The notes under the pieces are model-generated. The model had not been told where the DNA came from, searched no databases, and saw nothing but the letters and a program-made list of their open reading frames with translations. 64,000 nt of DNA from contig CANQNK010000006.1 in assembly GCA_947625195.1 (NCBI GenBank), positions 28,955-92,954 on the forward strand, read 5' to 3'. This DNA is from an uncultured Clostridia bacterium (GTDB lineage: Bacteria; Bacillota; Clostridia; Oscillospirales; Ruminococcaceae). Numbering within the stretch: position 1 is the first letter of the stretch; each line of letters starts with the position of its first letter. Below are positions 1 to 10,029 of the stretch, piece after piece. The position numbers were made by a program, and so were the translations under genes.

Positions 1-822
1 AACGACAAAACAGATTTATCGTCTCTTAGTCCGGAGGACTTCCCTATTCTTTCGGATTTACTTCAAACTGTTCGAGAAAGGTTGTATGAGAAAGACGGTA
101 CCCACTATAAAGAAAATATTACCGAATCAAAGAAAACTATATACGAGCGTATAGAAGCGTGGATTAAACCTATTGCTGAAGGTATATACGCTTCAATGTT
201 TAACGGTCACAGCACTGTAAAAATCACAGACGAAAAGCTCATTGTTTTCGATGTTCAAGCTTTAGCTGAGCTTGAAGAAAACATATATAACGCTGTATTG
301 TTTCAACTGCTATCTATGATGTGGGCTGAAACCTGTGACAATGCCTACTATAATAAAGTGATAGATAAAAATTATGACAGATCGTATATTGTATCACTGA
401 TCGATGAAGCACATAGGTTTATGAGCAGCAAAAATCCTGAGTGTACCAATTTTATAGCTAAAATGACCAGACGGTCTAGGAAATATGATGCCGGACTTTG
501 GTTTGCATCGCAATCTATTACAGACTTTTTCCCTGACGGTGTATCAGACGGTACAGATACTATCCGGACGATATTCGGACTGGTACAGTACAAGCTTATT
601 TTTAAGCAGCCTCCTGAAGCTATCAATGCTCTTATTAAAGCATTTCCACAATTCACTCAATCCGAGTTAATGAGTACCGGTAATTTTATTCCGGGTGAAA
701 TGCTTATGAGCCTTGGAGGTAAACTAAAGCTCAGATGTCAGAGGTATATTTCACCGGAGGACTTCGATTATTTCGGTAATTCCCGTGATAAACGATTCGA
801 GGATGGTGATAACTATGAGTAA
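1..822 (+). CDS. VirB4/TraE-type conjugation ATPase, C-terminal part (truncated by window start)
   Basis: Frame is open from base 1, so the TTG at 82 is not the real start. Walker B-like 'YIVSLIDEAHRFM' and the 'TRRSRKYDAGLWFASQSITDF' segment are typical of VirB4-family ATPases. Confidence 0.85.
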   Translation, partial: NDKTDLSSLSPEDFPILSDLLQTVRERLYEKDGTHYKENITESKKTIYERIEAWIKPIAEGIYASMFNGHSTVKITDEKLIVFDVQALAELEENIYNAVLFQLLSMMWAETCDNAYYNKVIDKNYDRSYIVSLIDEAHRFMSSKNPECTNFIAKMTRRSRKYDAGLWFASQSITDFFPDGVSDGTDTIRTIFGLVQYKLIFKQPPEAINALIKAFPQFTQSELMSTGNFIPGEMLMSLGGKLKLRCQRYISPEDFDYFGNSRDKRFEDGDNYE

Positions 823-1582
823 GCTTCAGGATAAAATCAACACCTTTAGTGATAAACTTAAGGAAGATCAGAAACGCATCATATCAACAAAATCCCGTGG
901 AAAGAAGTTTTATATTGCGTTTACTGTTGTTATCGTTACCGTCTATTTATTGGCATTTACTTCAAAGCCATTTGCTATGATGCTGAGCAATAATAACAAA
1001 ACCGACATAGTAAGCGAAGATTATAATCAGACTATTTCAATTGAAGGTGAATATGATCTTAAGGTTACCAATGCCCAAATCAACAAAGCTTCTAAAGAAT
1101 TAAGATTTGACTTGCTGATAAAGCACTTTTATGAATCTTACAATATTACAAATTCTGATACTAGCTATGTTAATCGTGTTTCAAAGCCTAAAATTATCAA
1201 GGTATTATTTGACTCTGAGTCAATCGAGGATAAATCCGCTGAATACAAGATTGTTGACAATACTGAGCAAAGATTTCATAGTACAGTAACAGTCAACCTT
1301 GATGATGTGGATTTTAAGAGCTGCATCATATTATTTGAATATAAAAATCTTGCATATTCAGACGATGATACAGTTGACGAATATGGCAATATCATAAAAG
1401 GCGAAAAGCATAACAGCGAAATATGTAAATGCTACATTCGTATTAGTCGTAATGATTTTAAATCAGTCAGCAAATGGGATAATGTGGAATTTGTACAGCC
1501 TACCACAGAAGCACCGACGGAATCAACAACCGTTGCTACATCTAAGACTAGAAAGGGAGTAAAAGATGCAATTCAAGAGTAA
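815..1582 (+). CDS. Membrane-anchored conjugation-element protein of unknown function
   Basis: Probable ATG at 815 (track ORF starts at GTG 785). One N-terminal TM segment (FYIAFTVVIVTVYLLAF), extracytoplasmic domain, PTTEAPTESTT tail. Confidence 0.6.
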   Translation: MSKLQDKINTFSDKLKEDQKRIISTKSRGKKFYIAFTVVIVTVYLLAFTSKPFAMMLSNNNKTDIVSEDYNQTISIEGEYDLKVTNAQINKASKELRFDLLIKHFYESYNITNSDTSYVNRVSKPKIIKVLFDSESIEDKSAEYKIVDNTEQRFHSTVTVNLDDVDFKSCIILFEYKNLAYSDDDTVDEYGNIIKGEKHNSEICKCYIRISRNDFKSVSKWDNVEFVQPTTEAPTESTTVATSKTRKGVKDAIQE

Positions 1583-1892
1583 AACCAACGCCATAAAATT
1601 GATCGGATATGTAAACTCTTTGCCACAGATAAGTAACGCAAGTCAATACGCTATTGAGTTCAAGCTGACCGTGCCCCGACCTTGTGATAAGGGTGAACGG
1701 CAATATTATGATGTAATAAACGTCTATGTGTCCGACCATAACACAGTGCTGTTTTGTAAAAATAATCTTCAGAAAGGTCAGACAATAATCGTTAAAGGAG
1801 AACTAAGAAAGTTTAAAGAAAACAACACCTACAAGGTATGTTCTTCAGACATATCTATTCAATCATCTTATAATAACAGAGGAGGAAAATAA
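1566..1892 (+). CDS. OB-fold / SSB-like protein
   Basis: 108 aa with SSB-like layout (KLIGYVNSLPQI...QYYDVINVYV...KGQTIIVKGELRKF); directly precedes an SSB gene. Confidence 0.55.
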   Translation: MQFKSKTNAIKLIGYVNSLPQISNASQYAIEFKLTVPRPCDKGERQYYDVINVYVSDHNTVLFCKNNLQKGQTIIVKGELRKFKENNTYKVCSSDISIQSSYNNRGGK

Positions 1893-1893
1893 A

Positions 1894-2313
1894 ATGTTAA
1901 ATACAGCAACTTTTAACGGCAGATTTACTGCCAATCCAGAAATTGAGGTAGCAAAAAACGGAAAGGGATATGTCCGGTTTACGATTGCAGTTGAACGCTC
2001 GTATAAAAATAAGAATAATGAGCGCTTAACCGATTTCTTCACTTGCTTTGCTAGTGAAGTCATTGCCAAAGTCATTTGTGATCACTTTAAGAAAGGAGAC
2101 GGCATAATAGTCAGCGGTGAGATGCGAAACTCAAAGTTTACGACTAAAGAAGGTGTGGAAGTAAACACAAATATTTTACAGGTAAAAGGCTTTGATTTTC
2201 CTGTGTCACGCCCGAAAGAAAAAACTGACACCATAGCCAGAGCGTTAAGTGATGCGTCAATAGATGACTTTGAAGAAATCTTACCGGCGGCAGAATCCGA
2301 TGTTCCGTTTTGA
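1894..2313 (+). CDS. Single-stranded DNA-binding protein
   Basis: MLNTATFNGRFTANPEIEV...YVRFTIAVERSYKN...DFFTCFASEVIAKVICDHFKKGDGIIVSGEMRNSKF; C-terminal DVPF acidic tip. Confidence 0.88.
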   Translation: MLNTATFNGRFTANPEIEVAKNGKGYVRFTIAVERSYKNKNNERLTDFFTCFASEVIAKVICDHFKKGDGIIVSGEMRNSKFTTKEGVEVNTNILQVKGFDFPVSRPKEKTDTIARALSDASIDDFEEILPAAESDVPF

Positions 2314-2316
2314 TAT

Positions 2317-2339
2317 GAGTGGGACTTTTAGTCCCACTC
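2317..2339. repeat. Intergenic palindrome copy 1 (GAGTGGGACT-TTT-AGTCCCACTC)
   Basis: Perfect inverted repeat followed by T-rich sequence. Confidence 0.9.
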
Positions 2340-2363
2340 TTTATTTTTATAAGGAGAAACACT

Positions 2364-2693
2364 ATGAAGATCACTGTTAGAATTAACGATGATATTGCGC
2401 AGAAACTTGATGCAGCTTTTGAAAACTATCACATAAAGTTTAAAACTAAAAACGACTTTTATAATCATATTCTGGAATCGTTTTTAAATTCTAATACTCC
2501 ATCAATATCTAATTTTTTACCGGAGATTATTAAAGCAATATGTCAAGAAACTATCAATAAAAACATAGAAGAAAATCGACTTCTTGTTAAAGAAGTTGTA
2601 AGGACTACTGAACTTGCTTGTGCTAAAATAAGCAATGTTGCAGACAGTCTCATAGACTACATTCCTCAAGAAAGTGATCTTGAGGAAACTTAA
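2364..2693 (+). CDS. Small protein with ribbon-helix-helix-like N-terminus
   Basis: ATG 2364 after 'aaggagaaacact'. MKITVRINDDIAQKLDAAFENYHIKFKTKNDFYNHILESFL is an RHH-like pattern. Confidence 0.5.
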   Translation: MKITVRINDDIAQKLDAAFENYHIKFKTKNDFYNHILESFLNSNTPSISNFLPEIIKAICQETINKNIEENRLLVKEVVRTTELACAKISNVADSLIDYIPQESDLEET

Positions 2694-2699
2694 TTTTTT

Positions 2700-2940
2700 T
2701 TACTTTTTGATGTTAAATAATGTTCAACACAGTGTTTAACATTGTTAAAAAGCGGTTAAAAATTATTTAACATTGCTTGAAAAATAGCTAAAAAGTGTTT
2801 AATCCTGTTAAACACTGCCGTCATTTTTTTTGAGCGAAAGCCCAGTTTTACTGGGTTTCGCAACCGGACTGCCAGCAGTCCTTTATGCTCCTTTCTTGAG
2901 CGAAGCGAAAGAAAGAGGCAAAAAAATTTATTGGAGGTAT
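2700..2940. other. Putative oriT / relaxosome region (stem-loops and TTTAACA-type repeats)
   Basis: Noncoding segment upstream of an RHH-like gene and the relaxase. IRs: 2795-2815 (GTGTTTAA-tcctg-TTAAACAC), 2834-2861 (GCGAAAgCCCAG/CTGGGTTTCGC), 2866-2881 (GGACTG-ccag-CAGTCC). Confidence 0.45.
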
Positions 2941-2944
2941 TTTT

Positions 2945-3427
2945 ATGGAAAAAGAAAGAAAGTTTGTCGGTATAAGAATTGATTCAAATCTCAACAGCAT
3001 AATAAACAAATGTTTAGCTGCTAATAGGTACTGTTCTAACACATCAGAGCTTGTCCGATATGCAATAGTTTTTTACTCAGTTGCTACTAAGACTATCTCC
3101 TTAGAGGATGTTCCAAAGGATATAAAAGGTAGGGTCAGCTTAATGATTGATGGATTAAATTTCGGTGGCTCAATAAATAAGGCAGATAGCGAGTTTGAAA
3201 AAATATTGCAGCGCCTTGGAAAGATAACAAAGAACACTGAAATGCTTTTGGGAGTGATAAACAATATTATGTATTTTTCGCCGGAAGCATTATCAAACAA
3301 TCCCCCATCAGACACATATCAATCTCACAAAACAAGCCCGCATAACTTTTTAAAAGCAGCAGAAACCGAATATAACAAATTGACCGAGTACAGACGAATA
3401 GATCAGGCAAATAAAAATGGTGTGTAA
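2945..3427 (+). CDS. MobC/RHH-type relaxosome accessory-like protein
   Basis: MEKERKFVGIRIDSNLNSIINKCLAANRYCSNTSELVRYAIVFY is an RHH-like start; directly upstream of the relaxase. Confidence 0.5.
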   Translation: MEKERKFVGIRIDSNLNSIINKCLAANRYCSNTSELVRYAIVFYSVATKTISLEDVPKDIKGRVSLMIDGLNFGGSINKADSEFEKILQRLGKITKNTEMLLGVINNIMYFSPEALSNNPPSDTYQSHKTSPHNFLKAAETEYNKLTEYRRIDQANKNGV

Positions 3428-3428
3428 T

Positions 3429-3446
3429 GTGGGACTAAAAGTCCCA
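3429..3446. repeat. Intergenic palindrome copy 2 (GTGGGACTAAAAGTCCCA)
   Basis: TGGGACT-AAA-AGTCCCA arms between the accessory gene and the relaxase. Confidence 0.88.
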
Positions 3447-3466
3447 TTTCAAAGGGAGGTGTTAAA

Positions 3467-6400
3467 ATGCCAGCTATTGTCTTTTTGGGGTCTTTTGACT
3501 ATTCTTGGAAAATAGGAGGATTGTGGGATTATGATGAACGTGAAGAGAAATTTGTCCAGAGAGCGTTTCAAAAAAAATATGCAGAACTGAAAAGAAAAAT
3601 TTTAGATGAAAAGGTTTATGCAAAAGAAGCAGCTAAAAAATATGATTATTACGATTATATGGCTAATGAAGAAAAATCTGTTGGTAACTTTTCGGCTACA
3701 AAAGATTTTTGTGATGACAATGACAGAACAGAATTTATAAACTTTGAAAAAAATGCTCAGTCGCTCGGACTGCCAAGATACAGAGGCGTGTGCAGTTTTG
3801 ATAATAAGTTTTTAGAAGAGAATGAGGTGCTTAACCCTCTTGGACTTATTGATCACGACAAACTGCGTGATGCAGTCAGAAAATCAATGGCAGCTATGTT
3901 TGACAAAACACAAAAGATAGATAGCGACAATGTAATATGGAGTGCTTCTATACATACAAACACCGATAATATTCATGTTCACTGGCAGTTTATTGAAAAA
4001 GAAAAGAGAAAGAAAAAAGGTGCTTTGTTCAGAGATGGTGATAAAATTGAAATTGAGGCGTTTGATAAATTCAAAACCACTATGATAAAAACGCTCACAA
4101 AACAATCGCCGTTACTGGAACTTACAAAATTCCAGAAAGATGTTTTAATTCCGTGTACTAAAGAATTGTTACAGACACCTACCGATAAGATGTTGGCGCT
4201 TAGACAACTGTTACCAAAAAACAAAAATATCTGGGAATACGGGCGAAAAGTTCTTGATGATATAAGACCTATTATTGACGAAACAGTATTATCAATAATA
4301 CGAGCTGACGAAAAATCGCTTGCCAATTATTATCAGTTTCAAGATCGTCTGTCTGAAATTCGCCAAAAGTATGTTGAGTGGTTTGGTGACGGTTTCGGAC
4401 ATATAACCTATGTTGACAAGAAAAGCGGCGAAGTAATTACAAAATTCAGCGCTAGGACAAATATCCCACTTAGAATGTATAACAATTATGCTTTTGCTCT
4501 GAAAAAAGAATTAGGCAACGCCCTTCTAAAGCATATGAGAAATTTACCGGATGAAAGTTTTCATTCTGATAACAAAAAACTTGCTACATTAAACATTGAG
4601 TTATATCATATGCCTATTAACGATGCTGACATAGATGTTGATACAAATACTATTGATGATATTACCTCAGATTCCTTTAATATCAAAACTGATAAGGTAA
4701 AAATCAATTTGCCTGAAATGAATCTGCACACAGTAGACTTTCGCGATGAGAATTATACAACCGCAAAAGAGTTTATCAGAAAATCTCAAAATGCAAAGAA
4801 AGAAGATGATGAAAAACGATCTCTTTTTGAATCTGCGATAAGATGTTACAGCAAATCAGCTGAGAATGGCAATATAGTTTCTGCATTACAACTTGCAAAG
4901 TATTATAAGCACGGTCACAAGTATTTAGAACAAAACGAGGAGTATGGTGATTTGATATATTCATCTTGCTATTACGCTATATCCAGTTTACTATTATTAT
5001 CTAAGGACACACCTAAATTTGAATTTCTTAATGATTGGTGTTCTTATAGGATCGGAATGCTGCTTCAAAACGGTGACGGCATAACCAAAGATGATAAGGA
5101 AGCTTTGAATATGTTTTTATCAAACAATTCGTCTATGTGTCGTTACGCAGCAGCAAGTATTTATTATCGTGGGACTGAACACATTGACAAATCATATATC
5201 AAAGCTTTGGATTTATTAAAAGATGTGAATGATAACCCGTATGCGTCTATGATCAAGGGAAACATTTATACATACGGAGATCAATTATTACAGCCAGATT
5301 CTTTCAAAGCTAAGGAGGAGTACAGTAATGCTCTACGATTATTCCTTGAGATAAAGGATAAATCAGAGTACGATAATTATAATATCGGCAAAATCTACTA
5401 TAAAGGCTTAAGCGGTGAAAAGAATATTGATTTGGCTGTTGAATATCTGCAGAAAGCTGAACAGGAAAACAATGTAGATGCTACTGAACTACTCGGCAGC
5501 ATTTTTCTTTTTGAACCATTATACGAAAATTATAGGGCTAAGGGCATTGAGCTAATGCTAAAAGCCAAACAACAAAAGAGCAAAAGCGCTGCTTTTGAAC
5601 TTGGAAAATATTATTTACAAATTGGCAACATAGAAAGCGCTGTAGATAATCTAATGTATGCGTCTGTTACAGATAATAACATAAACGCACAGTATAAACT
5701 GGGTAAGCTTTTATACGAACAGAACGATACTTTACAGGCAAAAACTTACCTTACGATGGCGGCAAACCAAAACAACAGTTACGCAGAATACTTACTCGGT
5801 AAAATTGCACTTGGCGAAAGCGACTACCCTACTGCCGAGGCATTGTTTTTGAAATCCGCATTACATGATAACGATAATGCTATGTATGCTCTTGGCAAAA
5901 TGTATTTACAACAAGGCGAAGAATCAAAAGCTGTCAAATGGCTTACCATATCTGCTAACAAGAATAACAACAAATTTGCTCAGTATGCACTCGGTAAATA
6001 CTATGCTGATAACGGGATTATAGAGTGTGGTAAAGAGTATCTGTTGCGATCAGCAGATAACGGTTTCTCAACTGCATTGTACAAGTTAGCGTTAATCGAA
6101 AATAGGAAACAAAACTACCCCGATGCTATTTACTATCTTACACAATATCTTAAGTCAAATCCGGATAATAAAGACAACGGTACTTCTTTACACATACTTG
6201 GCAAGTTGTATATAAAGGTCAAAGATTATGATAAAGCTTCTGCTTGTCTTACTATGTCAATAGCTGACGGTTGTAAAGAAGCCAGATATACACTCGGAAA
6301 GTTGTATACTCAGAAGGATCACTTCTTCCCTTCCCTAGCGTTACCCCTGCTTAAACAATCTGCTGATGAGGATAACAATACTCACGCACAAATGACACTT

Positions 6401-6679
6401 GGTCTGCTTTACCTGAATTACTTTCACAATCCTGTGCTCGCAAAAAAATATATTGATAAAGCTTATGAAAACAGATTAAGTAAAAAACAATACATTGGAA
6501 AACGCTTCAAACCTCGTTCCCATATAGTTAATGCCTCTGCATTGTCAATAGCCAGGCGGGTCAGAATTGTCGCTGAAATTCAAACACAGAAGCTTATAAA
6601 TGAATTTGAGCGAACATTTAACGAAAATGTCGAACGGCGAAAATGGGAAAACGAACACAATCAAACAATATCAATTTAG
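3467..6679 (+). CDS. MobP-type (MobL/MobP2-like) relaxase with long C-terminal Sel1-like/TPR repeat array
   Basis: Relaxase motif 'SASIHTNTDNIHVHWQF'. C-terminal half has many copies of a 'YALGKxYLQxGxxxxAxxWL' Sel1-like repeat. Confidence 0.82.
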   Translation: MPAIVFLGSFDYSWKIGGLWDYDEREEKFVQRAFQKKYAELKRKILDEKVYAKEAAKKYDYYDYMANEEKSVGNFSATKDFCDDNDRTEFINFEKNAQSLGLPRYRGVCSFDNKFLEENEVLNPLGLIDHDKLRDAVRKSMAAMFDKTQKIDSDNVIWSASIHTNTDNIHVHWQFIEKEKRKKKGALFRDGDKIEIEAFDKFKTTMIKTLTKQSPLLELTKFQKDVLIPCTKELLQTPTDKMLALRQLLPKNKNIWEYGRKVLDDIRPIIDETVLSIIRADEKSLANYYQFQDRLSEIRQKYVEWFGDGFGHITYVDKKSGEVITKFSARTNIPLRMYNNYAFALKKELGNALLKHMRNLPDESFHSDNKKLATLNIELYHMPINDADIDVDTNTIDDITSDSFNIKTDKVKINLPEMNLHTVDFRDENYTTAKEFIRKSQNAKKEDDEKRSLFESAIRCYSKSAENGNIVSALQLAKYYKHGHKYLEQNEEYGDLIYSSCYYAISSLLLLSKDTPKFEFLNDWCSYRIGMLLQNGDGITKDDKEALNMFLSNNSSMCRYAAASIYYRGTEHIDKSYIKALDLLKDVNDNPYASMIKGNIYTYGDQLLQPDSFKAKEEYSNALRLFLEIKDKSEYDNYNIGKIYYKGLSGEKNIDLAVEYLQKAEQENNVDATELLGSIFLFEPLYENYRAKGIELMLKAKQQKSKSAAFELGKYYLQIGNIESAVDNLMYASVTDNNINAQYKLGKLLYEQNDTLQAKTYLTMAANQNNSYAEYLLGKIALGESDYPTAEALFLKSALHDNDNAMYALGKMYLQQGEESKAVKWLTISANKNNNKFAQYALGKYYADNGIIECGKEYLLRSADNGFSTALYKLALIENRKQNYPDAIYYLTQYLKSNPDNKDNGTSLHILGKLYIKVKDYDKASACLTMSIADGCKEARYTLGKLYTQKDHFFPSLALPLLKQSADEDNNTHAQMTLGLLYLNYFHNPVLAKKYIDKAYENRLSKKQYIGKRFKPRSHIVNASALSIARRVRIVAEIQTQKLINEFERTFNENVERRKWENEHNQTISI

Positions 6680-6697
6680 TGGGACTTTTAGTCCCAC
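6679..6697. repeat. Intergenic palindrome copy 3 (GTGGGACTTTTAGTCCCAC)
   Basis: Perfect inverted repeat, then 'atattttt'; the relaxase stop codon abuts it. Confidence 0.9.
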
Positions 6698-6719
6698 ATA
6701 TTTTTATGGAGGTAAAATT

Positions 6720-9515
6720 ATGAAGAAAATTTTTGATAGTCTACGAAAAAAAATTACACACTCAGCAAAAACAATTTTACTGTTTGCTTTTATGTTTTTA
6801 CTTGCCTGGGTTACTCTGTCATTTTTAACTAACTTTGTTACAGACTTGTGGCGCTGCATCGGAATTGGAAGCCTTGCAACATTAGCACCAATCACTATTT
6901 CAACCTTTTTTGTTCCAAAGAAATCCGTTATTATTCATCTTTGTCTTGTCTTTATTATTGCTTTTGCTATTACACTTCGTGTTCAAATGATCAAACGCAG
7001 CAAAAACAAAGACATAATGGGAGCTGAGCGTACAGGAAAGCCGTCTGATTTTATTGACCAGCCTCATGTTCGTAAGGTGGATGAAAGGCACTTGGAAAAT
7101 GCTGAAAATATGGGATTAGTTCTTGCAAGGTACGGACATATATTATACTATGATACATCCACAACAAATGTATTGTGTATTGGCTCTACTCGTTCAGGCA
7201 AGACACAGTATTTTATTCTGCAAACTATTCACAATATTATTCATTCAAAGGACAAACAACATCTGGTTATCAACGATCCAAAAGGCGAAATATTCGCTAA
7301 CACTTACAACTCTTTGAAGAAACAAGGATATACAGTACACACCCTAAATCTTAGAGACACTAATATGTCCGAACTCTGGAATGCTTTTCAAAACATCATT
7401 GATGATTATGTAGAAATGAGAAAATCTAATTCTGACGATCTCAGCAGAATAAACACTAAGATAGCAACATTGACATTACTGTTTACCTATAACGACAAAT
7501 CTGATCCTATCTGGCCGCAATCAGCTCAGTCGCTTTTTAAAGCTATCATTCTTCTTTTACTTGAAATAGGATACGATAACAATGAACTTGATAAGCTTAA
7601 TCTGTATAGCTTATACACATTCTTCATTGAATTTGTAGGACACGAGGAAAAATGGAAGACAACGCCCGGAGACGCTAACTTCACGACACACAAGGCTTTG
7701 ACCGAGTTGTTTGAGGCTCTGCCTGCCGGATCAGCAGCTAAGAACGCTTACGGAACTGTAAAACTGGCATCCGGTGAAATGCTTACATCAATACTTGCAA
7801 CGCTATCGTCAAATATCTCACTATTCGGAGAAGATGTTGGAATACAAAAGGTAACCTCCGGAAACGAAATCAATCTCAAGGAATTGCTTTCTGATGATAA
7901 ACCTTGTGCGATCTTCTTGATTGTTCCTGACGATAATCCATCAAGACACAGTTTAGCGTCTCTTTTTGTTACACAGTGCTATGAGGTTTTAGTAGATCAT
8001 ACATCAAACTACAAGCTATGCCCGGAACGTAAACTTAAAAAACGAGTGAATTTCATCCTTGATGAGTTTGGAAATATGCCTGTTATTCCTAATTTTGGAA
8101 ACATTATCACTGTTTGTTTAGGAAGGAATATATTGTTTTACCTCGCTGTCCAATCATTATCGCAGATTGAGACTAAGTATGGACAAAGTGCTGCAACTAT
8201 TACATCAAACTGCGGCAACATTGTATATGTTTATACTAATGATCAGGGCACAAACGAACATATGTCAAATATGCTGGGTCAGATGACCGGTGAATACGAA
8301 ACATATAACGGTGCGCTAACCGCATTTATGTTTGAGCAGCGTCATCAGAATTACACCGGACGAGCTATTAAGACAGCTGCCGAACTCGGCAGAATGGATA
8401 CAGGGTACTTATTGGTAAAGCCGCAGCGTATGTACGGATTTATTACTAAGTTTGAACCGTTTTACAAAAAGCATCTTCCCGAAAAAAGTGTTGAAGCTAT
8501 TTATCCGGAACGCCATATTATTCTTAAAGACACGCTGTTTAATCTTTGGTATGGTTGGGATATATTCTTTAAACGAAAGTTAAAGCTCGATTATAACTCA
8601 ACCGAAGATACGATAGCAGATGAAATTATAAATGTCAAAAAGGAATTAGGACTTCCTTTTAAAAGAAAGCTTATTCCTGCCGATACAATAATCATTTATG
8701 TTTTGACAATAAAAGATATTTACTCGGAAATTACTCCGGAGCGTGCAAAAAAGAAGCTGATTATTCTTGACGGCAAATACAACAAAATCATTGAAACCAC
8801 TATAAACGATATAATGCTGAGCGAGGATGAGAATGTATCACAATGTAACGAAATCAAAAAAATCATATCCCGGTACACAGATTTGATATTTTTTAACCGT
8901 CAGGCTGTAAGTCTTGTGGCTGCACTTATTCTTAATGAAGTTACAGAAAGTCAGAATATAGTCTCTATTTTTGATGATAACCGAGTTTATGAGTATTCAA
9001 ATCCCAGAAACCTTACAGTAGATAACATCTGTAAACAGTTTAATGCGAATCCGGATAATGATATTGAAGCAGCTCAGGCACTATTGGCATTTACATTTGC
9101 AATGAACGATATGCCTGATGAAGCAAATAAATGTCCGGCTATTACTGCTAATGATGATGAATCAGAAAACGGAGAAGAGTTTGCTGCTCCTCGTGATTTT
9201 GTCCCAACGGATTTGCAAAACGGCGCTGATGAGGACAGCGATCCTCTGGCGTCGCCTAAAGCTAATCGTGTTATTCCTAAATCAAATATCACTGTAAACA
9301 ACATTGATGTTTTGTTGTATTTGATTGCAACCAAGACCGAGAACGAAATATACAATTTAATTGAGGTCGGTTCTGAAGTTCAGGCAATAAATCTTATTTA
9401 CACTACTGCTAAAAGACTGGATACTATCACACCGGATGAAAGCAACCTATTAGTAAAATACATTACTAAAACTATCAGAGAAAGGAGAATAAATACTAAT
9501 GAAAATAAGAAGTAA
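6720..9515 (+). CDS. Type IV coupling protein (VirD4/TraG family)
   Basis: ATG 6720 after 'tggaggtaaaatt'. N-terminal TM segments, Walker A 'CIGSTRSGKTQYF', 'VINDPKGEIFANT', Walker B 'NFILDEFGNMP', 'LAVQSLSQIETKYG'. Confidence 0.92.
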   Translation: MKKIFDSLRKKITHSAKTILLFAFMFLLAWVTLSFLTNFVTDLWRCIGIGSLATLAPITISTFFVPKKSVIIHLCLVFIIAFAITLRVQMIKRSKNKDIMGAERTGKPSDFIDQPHVRKVDERHLENAENMGLVLARYGHILYYDTSTTNVLCIGSTRSGKTQYFILQTIHNIIHSKDKQHLVINDPKGEIFANTYNSLKKQGYTVHTLNLRDTNMSELWNAFQNIIDDYVEMRKSNSDDLSRINTKIATLTLLFTYNDKSDPIWPQSAQSLFKAIILLLLEIGYDNNELDKLNLYSLYTFFIEFVGHEEKWKTTPGDANFTTHKALTELFEALPAGSAAKNAYGTVKLASGEMLTSILATLSSNISLFGEDVGIQKVTSGNEINLKELLSDDKPCAIFLIVPDDNPSRHSLASLFVTQCYEVLVDHTSNYKLCPERKLKKRVNFILDEFGNMPVIPNFGNIITVCLGRNILFYLAVQSLSQIETKYGQSAATITSNCGNIVYVYTNDQGTNEHMSNMLGQMTGEYETYNGALTAFMFEQRHQNYTGRAIKTAAELGRMDTGYLLVKPQRMYGFITKFEPFYKKHLPEKSVEAIYPERHIILKDTLFNLWYGWDIFFKRKLKLDYNSTEDTIADEIINVKKELGLPFKRKLIPADTIIIYVLTIKDIYSEITPERAKKKLIILDGKYNKIIETTINDIMLSEDENVSQCNEIKKIISRYTDLIFFNRQAVSLVAALILNEVTESQNIVSIFDDNRVYEYSNPRNLTVDNICKQFNANPDNDIEAAQALLAFTFAMNDMPDEANKCPAITANDDESENGEEFAAPRDFVPTDLQNGADEDSDPLASPKANRVIPKSNITVNNIDVLLYLIATKTENEIYNLIEVGSEVQAINLIYTTAKRLDTITPDESNLLVKYITKTIRERRINTNENKK

Positions 9516-10029
9516 AACTAAAAAGCTTATTTGCTTTGCAGTCTGTATGTTACTGTTTTTAGGACTATGTTTATCTTTTGTATTTATGAATGTCTCGTCA
9601 TTATCATCGTATTTGTTTTTGGCATTCTTAATACTGTTATTTTTGGGCGCATATTTTGTTAATAGGTACATTATGAATTCTGACACACTACCAGTCTTAA
9701 AATTCAAGGACGATATTTTAAAAATTGTTTCTTTTGATGCCAAAGTTAAGACAGTATTCAGAATTTACTATGAGGACATAATAACAGCAATGATCAACCA
9801 AAAAGGTTGTTTAGTTGTTATATTTAAAAGTGGTGGCAAATCAAATTGTATCTGCATAAAAAATGGCTCTGCAAAAGAAAAAATCACCCATTCTTATGTC
9901 TCTCCACCTATTCCGCCTGACTCTGAGTTAGCAAATTATATAGTCGATAACAAGTTTTATGAGATCACATTGTCTAAACGGTATTACAAGAAATATACAA
10001 AGGTACTTAAAAAGAAGAAGTGGGACTAA
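9499..10029 (+). CDS. Two-TM membrane protein of unknown function, last gene of the conjugative element
   Basis: MKIRSKTKKLICFAVCMLLFLGLCLSFVFMNVSSLSSYLFLAFLILLFLGAYFVNRY; overlaps the end of the coupling-protein gene. Confidence 0.55.
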   Translation: MKIRSKTKKLICFAVCMLLFLGLCLSFVFMNVSSLSSYLFLAFLILLFLGAYFVNRYIMNSDTLPVLKFKDDILKIVSFDAKVKTVFRIYYEDIITAMINQKGCLVVIFKSGGKSNCICIKNGSAKEKITHSYVSPPIPPDSELANYIVDNKFYEITLSKRYYKKYTKVLKKKKWD

